A DNA stretch of 64,000 nucleotides from Hymenobacter sp. PAMC 26628 (GTDB taxonomy: Bacteria; Bacteroidota; Bacteroidia; Cytophagales; Hymenobacteraceae): assembly GCF_001562275.1 (NCBI RefSeq), contig NZ_CP014304.1, forward strand, positions 4,154,001-4,218,000, in the 5' to 3' direction. The position numbers and the translations under genes are program-made. The notes below the pieces were generated by a model, which worked only from the letters and a program-made list of their open reading frames with translations, did not search any database and was not told the origin of the DNA. This document shows, piece after piece, positions 38,184 through 50,949 of this stretch (position 1 is its first letter; each line of letters starts with the position of its first letter).

Positions 38184-38240
38184 ATTTGACCTACTAGAGG
38201 AAGGTGGTATTTTTCATCCCCCCCTTTTTTTACCAGCCCT

Positions 38241-38504
38241 ATGAAAAAGAGTCGATTTAGTGAAGCCCAAATAGTGGGTATGTTGCGTCAGCAGGAACAA
38301 GGGCAGACCGTCGCCCAGAGTTGCCGGGCGCACAGCATCAGCGAAGCCACGTTCTACGCGTGGAAAAACAAGCTCGGCGGCATAAGCACCAGTGAGTTGC
38401 AACGCCTTAAGCATTTAGCGGACGAAAACCGCCGCCTCAACCAGCTCTACGCCGAGTTGAGTCTGGAAAACCAGGTTATCAAGGAGGTGTTGCGAAAAAA
38501 GTAA
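38241..38504 (+). CDS. IS3-family transposase OrfA
   Basis: An 87-aa protein with a helix-turn-helix ([36 protein letters not shown]) and a leucine-zipper-like tail ([22 protein letters not shown]). It ends at the slippery heptamer A-AAA-AAG at 38495-38501 followed by TAA, the classic -1 frameshift site that yields the OrfAB transposase. Confidence 0.9.
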   Translation: MKKSRFSEAQIVGMLRQQEQGQTVAQSCRAHSISEATFYAWKNKLGGISTSELQRLKHLADENRRLNQLYAELSLENQVIKEVLRKK

Positions 38505-39337
38505 CCACCCCCACGGCCCGGCGCCAAGTAGCGCACTACGCCTGTGAGCGGGGGCTGAGCCAGCGCCAGGCGTGTCGACTCGCGGGTCTGGCCCGCGACC
38601 GCTATGCCACCCCGCCGGGCGGGGGCCGTGGGGGACTGCAAGCCACCGACGCCGACCTGGTCACCCGCTTGCGGGCGCTGGTCAAGCGGCACGGGGGCTG
38701 GGGATGTTGGAAATACTACTACCGGCTGCGCAAGTTGGGGGTACTGGTCAATCACAAGCGGCTATGGCGTATCTACCAGCTCCTGAGCTTACAACTGGGT
38801 AAGGGGCGCAAAAAGAAGCGGTTGCCTGAACGGGTCAAGCAGCCGTTGGAAGTCCCCATCCAGCCCAATGTCTGCTGGTCGCTCGACTTTATGAGCGAGG
38901 CCTTAACCGATGGGCGGCGCTTCCGCACCTTGAACGTAGTCGAAGATTGGAACCGGGAAGTGCTCGGTATTGAAGTCGATTTCTCGCTGCCCGCCACGCG
39001 GGTAGTGGCCCTGCTCACCACCCTGGTCAGCCGCTACGGCTCGCCGACCCGGATTCGGGTGGATAACGGCCCTGAACTTATCAGCCAGGTGCTGCAGACC
39101 TGGTGTGAAGACCAGCACATCGAGTTGCACTGGATTCAACCCGCTAGCCCGACCCAAAATGCCTATATTGAACGCTTTAACGGTTCGTTTCGCCGCGAGC
39201 TGCTCAATGCCTACCTCTTTACCACGCTACGGCAGGTGCGCGAACAATGCCAGAGCTGGCAGTACGATTACAATCATTTGCGCCCGCATGAGGCCCTTAA
39301 CTTTCTAACCCCCATTGAGTTTCGTCAAGCTGCCTAA
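38501..39337 (+). CDS. IS3-family transposase OrfB (frameshift product part)
   Basis: Integrase-type catalytic domain read in the -1 frame after the slip at 38495-38501. Internal ATG starts exist only from 38669, so 38501 marks where the fused protein enters this frame. The HTH_21 region [21 protein letters not shown] is followed by the DDE set: [19 protein letters not shown], and [19 protein letters not shown]. The stop codon abuts the right terminal repeat. The frame is intact, although the left end of the element is broken. Confidence 0.88.
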   Translation, partial: VTTPTARRQVAHYACERGLSQRQACRLAGLARDRYATPPGGGRGGLQATDADLVTRLRALVKRHGGWGCWKYYYRLRKLGVLVNHKRLWRIYQLLSLQLGKGRKKKRLPERVKQPLEVPIQPNVCWSLDFMSEALTDGRRFRTLNVVEDWNREVLGIEVDFSLPATRVVALLTTLVSRYGSPTRIRVDNGPELISQVLQTWCEDQHIELHWIQPASPTQNAYIERFNGSFRRELLNAYLFTTLRQVREQCQSWQYDYNHLRPHEALNFLTPIEFRQAA

Positions 39338-39376
39338 CTCTAGTTTTGACTGGCCTACTTTGAGGGGGAGCTTACA

Positions 39377-39447
39377 GGCGGCTGTGGGTCGAGAGCGAGC
39401 TGGGCAGCGGCAGCGCCTTCCACTTCACCCTGCCCATCGCCGGGTAG
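39377..39447 (+). pseudogene. C-terminal remnant of a histidine kinase
   Basis: Right after the IS3 end, one frame reads RLWVESELGSGSAFHFTLPI-AG-stop, the last ~22 residues of a HATPase_c domain (G2-box region). Nothing else of the kinase is present. It is on the same strand as the truncated response regulator at 36295-36980, but not in its reading frame even if the IS and one GGC copy are removed. The two remnants therefore look like the outer ends of a two-gene regulator-kinase operon whose middle was lost. Confidence 0.8.
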
Positions 39448-39484
39448 CCCGTTCGGAATGTTCTACCCGCCACCGCCCGCGCCA

Positions 39485-39523
39485 CCGCCTGTCATCCTGA
39501 ACGCAGTGAAGGATGACAGGCGG
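39485..39523. repeat. Palindromic repeat, GTCATCCT family
   Basis: Perfect 14-bp arms CCGCCTGTCATCCT and complement around an 11-nt loop (GAACGCAGTGA). It lies between the kinase remnant and a convergent outer-membrane protein gene. It resembles the REP-like GTCATnCT repeats at 57079-57175 and 63069-63124 in its core word. Confidence 0.7.
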
Positions 39524-39578
39524 GCCGTTGGGGTACCACCCGTTGGGGCAAGCCAGTGGGCACGCATCCGCCGGGGCC

Positions 39579-40256
39579 CTAATTCCCGAAGCCGAAGCCC
39601 AGGTACACCTCCAGGCTGCGGGTGTAGATGTTGTTGTTGGACAGGAACACGGCGCCGCTGTTGTACTGCACGTTGGCGTCTTGCTGGTAGAGGCGGCTGA
39701 AGCTCAGGTTGTAGCGCGCGCCGAGGCGGGCGTTGCCCACCCGGTACTCAAGACCGCCCACGCCGCCCAGGGCGAAGCGCTGGTAGCGGCCGCCGAGCGG
39801 CACGTTGTCGCCGTCGCGGGCCACGTCGAGCAGCACCGACGCCTGGGGCCCCGCGTGGAAGCTGAGGTTGGGCGTGAGGTTGCCCACGAACAGCACCGGC
39901 AGGTCGAGGTAGTTGAGGCGCGTGTTGTAGGCCGCGGTGCTGCCCAGCGTGGTGCGGTAGCCGCGGCGGGCGTACAGCAGCTCGGCCTGCACCGAGGCAA
40001 ACTTGTTGATGCCCAGCTGCCCGTACGCCCCCAGGTGGAAGGCGGGCAGGCGGTCGGCGTTGGGCAGGGCGCTGGCCCCGTCGCCGGTGATGGACGAGAG
40101 CGAGTAGCCGGCCTTGAGGCCCACGCTGGTGCGGGTGGCGGGGCGCGGCGCGGGGGCGGGCGGCGTGGGCTTGGCGGGGGCGTCGGCATCGGCCTGGGCG
40201 CGGGCGGCGGGGGCCGCAGCGGTGCCCACGAGCAGGGCCAGGAGAAGTTTTTTCAT
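39579..40256 (-). CDS. Outer-membrane beta-barrel protein (porin/PorT family)
   Basis: A 225-aa protein with a signal peptide (MKKLLLALLVGTAAAPAARAQ) and a Pro/Ala-rich linker, then alternating strands typical of Bacteroidota OMP_b-brl proteins: SVGLKAGYSLSSITGD, FHLGAYGQLGINKFASVQAELLY, YLDLPVLFVGNLTPNLSFHAGPQ and a final strand LEVYLGFGFGN. The ATG at 40256 is the one that gives a signal peptide. The function is unknown beyond outer-membrane location. Confidence 0.85.
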   Translation of the reverse strand: MKKLLLALLVGTAAAPAARAQADADAPAKPTPPAPAPRPATRTSVGLKAGYSLSSITGDGASALPNADRLPAFHLGAYGQLGINKFASVQAELLYARRGYRTTLGSTAAYNTRLNYLDLPVLFVGNLTPNLSFHAGPQASVLLDVARDGDNVPLGGRYQRFALGGVGGLEYRVGNARLGARYNLSFSRLYQQDANVQYNSGAVFLSNNNIYTRSLEVYLGFGFGN

Positions 40257-40366
40257 GAAACGCAAAACGTAACGGGGGTGATGGGCCGAGCCGGGAGGCC
40301 CGGCCGGCGCGCAAATAGTGCGGGGGCCCCAGCTTTTCATATGAAGCCCGCCGGGCCAATCGCCCA

Positions 40367-42363
40367 ATGGGCAAAAATCCCCGACCAACCCCGCCAAACA
40401 TGGTCACGCTCGGCATCATTTTCGGCGACATTGGCACCTCGCCGCTCTACGTGTTTCAAACCATCATCGGGCCCCGGCCGGTGAGCGAGCTGCTGGTGTA
40501 CGGCGGCGTGTCGGCCGTTTTCTGGACGCTCACGCTCCAGACCACCACCAAGTACATCCTGCTGACGCTGGAGGCCGACGACCACGGCGAGGGCGGCATT
40601 TTCTCGCTGTTTCCGCTGGTGAAGAGCCGGGGCCGCTGGCTGCTGTTTCCGGCCATCATCGGGGCGGGCACGCTGCTGGCCGACGGCATCATCACGCCGC
40701 CCATCTCGGTCACATCGGCCATCGAAGGCCTGAAAATTCTGTACCCAGCGCTCAACCAGGGAACCATCGTCGTCGTGGTGCTGGTCATCATCAGCCTGCT
40801 GTTTGGGTTCCAGCAGTTCGGCACCAAAATCGTGGGCGCCGCCTTCGGGCCCATCATGCTGGTCTGGTTTTCGGTGATTGGCACGCTGGGCCTCGTCCAG
40901 ATTGCGCACCACCCCGGCGTGCTGGCCGCCCTGAACCCCGTGTACGCCGTGCGCCTGCTGACGGAGTACCCCAAGGGCTGCTGGCTGCTGGGGGCCGTGT
41001 TTCTCTGCACCACCGGGGCCGAGGCCTGTACTCGGACCTGGGCCACTGCGGCCGCAAGAATATCCGCACGTCGTGGGTTTTTGTGAAAACCACGCTCGTG
41101 CTCAACTACCTGGGCCAGGCCGCCTGGACGATGGGCCACGTGGGCGCGCCACTGGCCAGCAACCAAAACCCATTTTTCATGATTGCCCCGCCGTGGGCCC
41201 TGGTGCCGCTCATTATTTTGGCCACGATGGCCACCATCATCGCCTCGCAGGCCCTCATCTCGGGCTCCTACACGCTTATTTCGGAGGCCGTGAGCCTGCG
41301 CTTCTGGCCCAAGGTGCGGGTGCTGTTCCCCACGGACCAGCGCGGGCAGATTTACGTGCCCAGCATCAACTGGCTGCTGTGGTTTGGTTGCGTGTGCGTG
41401 CAGCTGCACTTCCAAACCTCCGAGGCCATGACGGCGGCTTACGGCTTCTCCATCACGGTGGCCATGCTGATGACCAGCATCTTGCTGTCGCAGTACCTGC
41501 GCGGCGTCAAGCACTGGGCCGTGCCGGTGGTGGCGGCTATTATGCTGGTGTTCTTCACCGTTGAGACGTCGTTTCTCATCGCCAACATCACCAAGCTGCT
41601 GAACCGGCTCGGCATTTTGGTGTTCGAGTGGGGCCTGATTTTCATGATGTACCTGGGCTGCAAGGGCCGCGAAATCAAGAACCGCCTGCTGGCCACCGTG
41701 CCCGTGGCCAGCAGCGTGCCCACGCTGGAAGAGCTGAGCGCCGACACCTCGGTGCGCCGCTACGCCTCCAACCTGGTGTACCTCACGCACAGCAAAACGC
41801 CCGGCGCGCTGGAGAGCGAAATCCTCTACTCCATCATCCGCAAGCAGCCCAAGCGGGCCGACCGCTACTGGTTCATCAACATGAGCACCCTCACCGACCC
41901 GTACTCGACGCGCTACAGCGTGGAGGAGCTAGTGCCGGGCGTGGCGTACAAAATCAACTTCCGGCTCGGCTTCCGGGTGCAGCCCCGCCTCAACCTGCTG
42001 TTCAGAAGGGTACTGGAGGAAATGGCCGCGCGCGGCGAAATCGACATTACCTCGCGCTACGACTCGCTGGCCCGCCACCACCTGCCCGGCGACTTCCGCT
42101 TCGTGGTGCTCGAAAAGGTGCTCAGCTACGACAACCAGCTCACTTGGTAGGAGCGCTTCTTCATGAACGGCTACTTCTTCATCAACCGCTTCGCCATCTC
42201 CGACCAGCAGCTTTTCGGCCTGGACACCAGCGACGTGGCCGTGGAGAAAGTGCCGCTCACCATCAAGCCCGCCGCCAACAACTACGACCTGCTGCGCGAC
42301 GCCCCCGAGCTGGCCCAAGACCCCGTGCCCGCCGCCCTGGTGCCCGCCGGGGCCCCGGCGTAG
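40367..42363 (+). pseudogene. kup: KUP-family potassium transporter, disrupted
   Basis: Three pieces of one KUP protein. The first (40367-about 41028) carries the N-terminal signature GIIFGDIGTSPLYVF and ADGIITPPISV. After TTGAEA a C appears to be missing in GAGGCCTGTACTCGG, which throws the frame; the expected ALYSDLGHCGRKNIRTSW resumes in the -1 frame and runs to 42147. There an in-frame TAG (42148-42150) interrupts QLTW-stop-ERFFMNGYFFINRFAIS, and the last part runs to 42363. A frameshift plus a nonsense codon makes a true pseudogene more likely than a sequencing error. Confidence 0.88.
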
Positions 42364-42402
42364 GGCCCCGGGCGCGGGCGGCGGGGCCCCGGGGCCCTGG
42401 CC

Positions 42403-44712
42403 CTACGCCACCGGCAGCACCAGGAACACGCCCGTGCCCTGCCCCGGCCGCGAGCGAACGGTGAGCGTGCCGCCCAGCAGCCCCACCCGCGTGCGGATGC
42501 CGGCCAGCCCCAGGCCCGGCGGGGGCCCCGGCGCGTCCGCGTCGAAGCCCACCCCGTTGTCTTCCACGCTCAGGTGCACCTCGGGGCCCTCGCGGGCCAC
42601 TTGCACAAACACCTCGCGGGCGCGGGCGTGCTTCATCACGTTGTTGAGCAGCTCCTGCACCGTCCGGTACACGGCCGTGGCCAAGGGGGCGGGCAGGGGC
42701 GCGTCGAGGTTGCTCAAGTTCAAGTCGACGGCGAGCTGGTTGGCGGGGATGCGGCGGGCCAGCTCGCGCAGGGCCGCGGGCAGGCCAAAGTCCTCCAGGA
42801 TGCTGGGCGTCAGCTCGAAGGCCATGGTGCGGGTGGCCCGGATGGCGTCGCTCAGCAGCTCCTGGCCGGCGCGCACCGCCGCCGAGGGCGGCAGCGCGTC
42901 GAGGTGCAGGCGGGTGGCGTACAGCAGCTGGCCCACGCCGTTGTGCAGGGCCTCGGCAATGCGGCGGCGCTCCTCCTCCTGGGCCGTGAGCACGGCCACT
43001 AGCAGCACCTGCTGCTGGCGGGCCACCGTCTGCTTCAGCAGTTCCGACTCGGTGACGTCGAGCGCAAACCTGACCCCTTCGCGGTAAATGGGGTCCCAGA
43101 AGCTGTAGGTGAGGAAGTAGGCGGGCTGCTCGGGGGTGCCCAGCACCGCTAGGTGGTTATCGTCGTGGCCCGCCAGCAGGCGCCCGATGGCCGCGGCTTC
43201 GCTCGGAAACACCTCAGCGGCCAACTGCCCTACCAAGCCATTGTCGGCCAGGCCCAGGCGGCGCAGGCCGGCCCCGGCCAGGCTGAGGTAGCGGCCCTCG
43301 GGGTCGAAGCGGATCAGGGCCACGGGCAGGCTTTTCAGGATGTGGTCGAGCAGGCGGTTTTTGTAGTGCAGCTCTTCTTCGGCGGCGTACAGGGCCGTCA
43401 CGTCGCGCAGCACGCCGGCCAGGCTCTTTACCTGGCCGTGCGCGTCGGCCACCGCCCGGCCCGCCGCCGACACGTGGTGCACCGAGCCGTCGGGCCACAC
43501 CGCCCGGTAATCGATGGCGAGCGGGGCCTGCGCCGCAATGGCCGCCTCCGTGGCCGCCCACACCCGGGGGGCATCGTCGGGGTGCAGGCGCTCGCCCAGC
43601 ACGGCGGCGGGCACGGGGGCGGGGTCGAAGGCCCGGCCGAACACGGCCTGGGCGCGGGCGTCCCATTCGAGGCGGTCCTGGGCAATATCCCAGGTAAAGA
43701 CGCCAGTGGCCGAGGCTTCCAGCGCCAGGTTCAGGCGGGCTTCGTTTTCCTCGATGCGCTGGCGGCTGAGCTTGCGCTCGGTGATGTCGCGCAGGGCCAC
43801 GTGCAGCAGCGGCTCGCCCACCACCAGCACCGGGTTGAAGGACAGCTCGTCCCAGCGCGGCTGGCCGGCCGCGTCGTAGCGCCGCCACTCGTGGCGGCAC
43901 CAGCCGTGCGCCTGGGCTTCGCGGGCGCAATAGTTCAGCACTTCCCGCAGCGGGCGGCCGTCGGGCTGGTCGTCGGGCCAGAACCCGGCCAGGTGGCGGC
44001 CCAGCACTTCTTTTTTATCGGCGGCCCCCAGCAGGCGCAGGGCGGCGGCGTTGGCGTCCACCAGGCACTGGCCGCGCAGCAGCAGCACGCCGTCGTGGCT
44101 CTGCTCGAAGGTGGCGCGGAAGCGGGCCTCGCTGGCGGCCAGGGCATCGGCGACCTGGCGGCGGGCCGTCACGTCGGTGAGGGCCAGGCGGCAGCCGGCG
44201 GGAGCATGGTCGCCGCCGCCGGGCCCGGTGCCCACCAGGCCTTCGAGCTGGGCAAAAAACGGCGCTTCGCCGGGGCCCTGCATGGCCACCTCGCAGGTGT
44301 GGCGCTGGCCGGGCGCGGCCCACAGCCGGGCCAGAAACTGGGAAAACGCCAGCCGCTCGGCGGGCGCCACGTACAAGTCCAGGCGCCGGCCCAGCAGCTG
44401 CTGGCGCACGGGGCCCAGCTGCTGGGCCAGGCGCAGGTTTAGCTGGGCCAGGGTGCCGTCGGGGGCCAGGGTGCAGTAGCCCACCGGCGCAAAGTCGTAC
44501 AAATCGACGTACTGGGCGCGGCTGGCTTCGGCGTCGGCCTGGGTCAGCAGCAGCTCTTCGTACTGCATTTCCAGCTCAATCTGGTGCACTTGCAGCTCCT
44601 GGGCCAGGCGTTGCGCGTCGGCGGGGGCCAGGGGCGCGGCGGCGGCCAGGCGCTGGCGCTCGGCGCGGGCGCGCAGCTGGGCTTGGGCGGTGCGGGGGTC
44701 GGGGGGGGTCAT
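42403..44712 (-). CDS. Multi-PAS sensor histidine kinase (HisKA_3 type)
   Basis: A 769-aa soluble kinase without transmembrane helices. An N-terminal helical segment (HQIELEMQYEELLLTQ) is followed by about four PAS units, for example YDFAPVGYCTLAPDGTLAQLN and ASEARFRATFEQSHDGVLLL, with PAC-type DVTARR and DITERK ends. The HisKA_3 dimerisation helix has the phospho-His in EEERRRIAEALHNGVGQLL, and the ATPase domain shows VEDNGVGFD and GLGLAGIRTRV. No DNA-binding response regulator is adjacent. The ATG at 44712 starts the conserved part; the 90-codon longer reading runs back through the divergent kinase promoter. Confidence 0.9.
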   Translation of the reverse strand: MTPPDPRTAQAQLRARAERQRLAAAAPLAPADAQRLAQELQVHQIELEMQYEELLLTQADAEASRAQYVDLYDFAPVGYCTLAPDGTLAQLNLRLAQQLGPVRQQLLGRRLDLYVAPAERLAFSQFLARLWAAPGQRHTCEVAMQGPGEAPFFAQLEGLVGTGPGGGDHAPAGCRLALTDVTARRQVADALAASEARFRATFEQSHDGVLLLRGQCLVDANAAALRLLGAADKKEVLGRHLAGFWPDDQPDGRPLREVLNYCAREAQAHGWCRHEWRRYDAAGQPRWDELSFNPVLVVGEPLLHVALRDITERKLSRQRIEENEARLNLALEASATGVFTWDIAQDRLEWDARAQAVFGRAFDPAPVPAAVLGERLHPDDAPRVWAATEAAIAAQAPLAIDYRAVWPDGSVHHVSAAGRAVADAHGQVKSLAGVLRDVTALYAAEEELHYKNRLLDHILKSLPVALIRFDPEGRYLSLAGAGLRRLGLADNGLVGQLAAEVFPSEAAAIGRLLAGHDDNHLAVLGTPEQPAYFLTYSFWDPIYREGVRFALDVTESELLKQTVARQQQVLLVAVLTAQEEERRRIAEALHNGVGQLLYATRLHLDALPPSAAVRAGQELLSDAIRATRTMAFELTPSILEDFGLPAALRELARRIPANQLAVDLNLSNLDAPLPAPLATAVYRTVQELLNNVMKHARAREVFVQVAREGPEVHLSVEDNGVGFDADAPGPPPGLGLAGIRTRVGLLGGTLTVRSRPGQGTGVFLVLPVA

Positions 44713-44884
44713 GGGGCCAACGGGCAGGGAGCGCGGGTAGTGCAAGCAAGGTAGGCCCGGGGCGGGGCATTGGCGCGGGCAGGCCCCTCTGGATAACAAG
44801 TATTTATCCGATTTTTTATCGTTCAGCTTGCGTTTAACGTTCAGCCTATTGCGCCGTTGGCGCCCCCGGTTTCCACCACTCCTT

Positions 44885-46024
<1,140 letters not shown>

Positions 46025-46058
46025 CCCGGCCGCGCAGCGGTGCGCGGGGCCCCGGCCG

Positions 46059-49133
<3,075 letters not shown>

Positions 49134-49295
49134 CGAGCCAAAAACAAATTTTTCCGCGGCGCACCAAGCAGGTAACAAAACGCATTATCCTACCAAAATT
49201 GCGCATAATTTGGCTAACGCCCCGCCCGACGGGCCGTATAGCTAGGCCCCGGCCCGCGCGGGCCGGGGTCCTTCCTCTACTTTCCTTCCACTATT

Positions 49296-50309
49296 GTGGC
49301 CGCCCCTACTCACCTCATCGTCATCGGCACGTCGGCCGGCGGCATGCCCGCCCTCACGCAGCTCGTGGCCCAGCTGCCCGCCGCCCTGCCCGCCGCCGTG
49401 CTGGTGGTGCAGCACCTCGCCCCCGACGCCGACACAGAAGCCTTGGTGACGCGGCTGGCCGCCCACACCGGCTTGCGCTGCCAAGTGGCCGGCCACGGGG
49501 CCCCGCTGCTGGCCGGCCACCTGTACCTGGCCCCGCCCGAGCGCCACTTGCTGGTGAAGGAAGACCGGGTGCTGGTGACCAAGGGCCCCTTCGAGAACGG
49601 CTACCGCCCCTCCGCCGACGCACTGTTCCGGGCGGCGGCGGTGGCCTTTGGCGCGCAGGTGGTGGGCGTGGTGCTCACCGGCATGCTGCACGACGGCACC
49701 GCCGGCCTGGAGTTCATCAAGCGCTGCGGGGGCACGGCCGTGGTGCAAGACCCCGCCGAGGCCGAGTTCCCAAGCATGCCCGAAAGTGCCCTGCGCAACG
49801 TGGCCGTGGACCACGTGCTGCCCGTGGCCGCCATGGGGGCCCTGCTGGTGGGGCTGGTGGGCCCCGCCCACGCCGGCCCCGCCCATGCCCTGAGCATCCC
49901 GCCCGACTTGCGGCTGGAAGCGGCCATTGCCGAGCGCACGGTGGGCACGGCCGGCCAAATGGGCGAGTTGGGCACCCTGGTGCCCTTCACCTGCCCCGAC
50001 TGCGGCGGCAACCTTTGGGACGTGACCCAAGGCGAGGTGCTGCGCTTCCGCTGCCACACCGGCCACGCTTACACCGCAGCCTCCATGCTGGAGGGCTCGC
50101 AGCGCAAAATGCAGGAAACCCTGTGGGTGGCCCTGCGCATGATGGAGGAGCGCAAGAACCTGCTCGCCAGCCTCGCCGCCCGCGACGAAGCCTACGGCAC
50201 TGGCCGCCACACCGAGCGCCTCGACGACCTCAAGCGTCACGTCAACCGCATGCGCGAATTCTTGCTCGACGAGTACGAAGGCGAAACCGAGGACACCGCC
50301 ACGGATTAG
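49296..50309 (+). CDS. Stand-alone CheB-type methylesterase with zinc-ribbon-like tail
   Basis: A 337-aa protein lacking a receiver domain. The catalytic set is GTSAGGMPALTQL (Ser), VVQHLAPDAD (His) and LTGMLHDGTAGL (Asp). After residue about 215 a C-terminal module has CPDCGGNLWDV and FRCHTGHAYT, a four-ligand zinc-ribbon-like pattern, and a charged helical end. The start is a GTG directly before AAPTHLIVIGTSAGG. It is divergent from the CheB-CheR fusion with a 162-bp shared promoter region. Confidence 0.88.
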   Translation: MAAPTHLIVIGTSAGGMPALTQLVAQLPAALPAAVLVVQHLAPDADTEALVTRLAAHTGLRCQVAGHGAPLLAGHLYLAPPERHLLVKEDRVLVTKGPFENGYRPSADALFRAAAVAFGAQVVGVVLTGMLHDGTAGLEFIKRCGGTAVVQDPAEAEFPSMPESALRNVAVDHVLPVAAMGALLVGLVGPAHAGPAHALSIPPDLRLEAAIAERTVGTAGQMGELGTLVPFTCPDCGGNLWDVTQGEVLRFRCHTGHAYTAASMLEGSQRKMQETLWVALRMMEERKNLLASLAARDEAYGTGRHTERLDDLKRHVNRMREFLLDEYEGETEDTATD

Positions 50310-50327
50310 GGCCCCGGAACCCTAAGC

Positions 50328-50480
50328 CTACTTCACCGCACCGGGCACGTAGTCCCGGGGCAGGGTTTCGCCTACTTTCTCGAAGCCCCAGAAGCCGTAT
50401 AGCCGCACGCTCAGCGGGTTGGCAAGGCAGCCGTTGGGCAGGATGAGTGCCGGGGGCCCCAGCAAGTAGGCGCCGGGCCC
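50328..50480 (-). pseudogene. Possible C-terminal remnant of a GNAT acetyltransferase
   Basis: A start-less frame of about 50 codons ends LANPLSVRLYGFWGFEKVGE, then about 15 more residues and a stop. The pattern N-x3-A/V-x-x-LY-x3-GF-x-x-VG is the usual GNAT end. It is in the same frame as, and directly after the TAG of, the next gene upstream, but the upstream protein shows no GNAT features. It may be a decayed gene. Confidence 0.4.
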
Positions 50481-50897
50481 CTACGATAGCAACCGCGCCT
50501 GGTGGGCGGCGTTGAGGAGGGCGGGCGCGTTTTTGAGGGTGGCCAGCGCCACTTCTTTAGCGGCCTGCTTTAGCTCGTCGGGACTGATGTCGCGAGTTTC
50601 TTCGCGCACCAAGTAGGCCAGGGTCTGGAAGGCGTGAGCTAGGGTCCGGCAGCGTGGCCGCTCCGCCTGCAACTCTTTGTATACCAAGGCCAAGTGCACC
50701 TGAATTTTCTTGCGCCGCACGCGGAACACTGATTCCTGCGCCGCCGCTGGCTGCACGGCGTCGAGCAGGGCCACGAGCGGCAGCAACTTGGTAGCGGTGG
50801 TGGCCGCCGCCCCGGCCAGGCGCTGGCGCCGGCCGCGGGCTGTAGCGGATGCGGCGTCCTCGGAGGTTTCGTGGTATTCAGCTGGCATTCTGGCCAT
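50481..50897 (-). CDS. Hypothetical helical protein
   Basis: A 138-aa protein I do not recognise. It is predicted helical and charged (FRVRRKKIQVHLALVYKELQAERPRC; ISPDELKQAAKEVALATLKNAP), with no signal peptide, membrane helix or metal motif. The ATG at 50897 is used; another three codons later is equally possible. It ends in TAG directly before the GNAT-like remnant and is 52 bp downstream of an outer-membrane protein gene on the same strand. Confidence 0.55.
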   Translation of the reverse strand: MARMPAEYHETSEDAASATARGRRQRLAGAAATTATKLLPLVALLDAVQPAAAQESVFRVRRKKIQVHLALVYKELQAERPRCRTLAHAFQTLAYLVREETRDISPDELKQAAKEVALATLKNAPALLNAAHQARLLS

Positions 50898-50949
50898 CGA
50901 AAAAGTAGCGTACGCCGGCCAAGATAAGGGCAACTGGGGCCCCAGCGGC

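Larger units (their letters stand above)
37017..38194 (+). mobile_element. IS630-family insertion sequence inside the IS3 left repeat
   Basis: An element of 1178 bp with imperfect ends that both begin GTAGG (37017-37045 and 38166-38194 inverted; 23 of 29 match, including AAATCTAG and TTGTCGGGTA). A TA dinucleotide is duplicated at 37015-37016 and 38195-38196 within CTAG, the preferred target described for IS630. The same CTAG is intact in the right repeat of the IS3 host element, which confirms the pre-insertion sequence. It carries two transposase frames. Confidence 0.9.
36981..39376 (+). mobile_element. IS3-family insertion sequence carrying a nested IS630-family element
   Basis: Ends are imperfect 39-bp inverted repeats: the left begins TGTAAGCTTCCCC at 36981 and the right is its complement at 39338-39376 (34 of 39 match once the nested element is removed). 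GGC flanks both ends (36978-36980 and 39377-39379), a 3-bp direct repeat that fits IS3. Without the nested insertion the element is about 1.22 kb, normal for IS3. It carries orfA and orfB with a -1 frameshift site. The IS630-family insertion splits its left repeat, which has probably disabled it. Confidence 0.88.

Noticed and set aside
43153-44442. 429-aa open frame on the + strand
   Set aside because: Antisense to the multi-PAS kinase, no recognisable motif.
49199-50446. 415-aa Arg/Pro-rich open frame on the + strand
   Set aside because: Out-of-frame reading of the free-standing CheB gene, typical of high-GC DNA.
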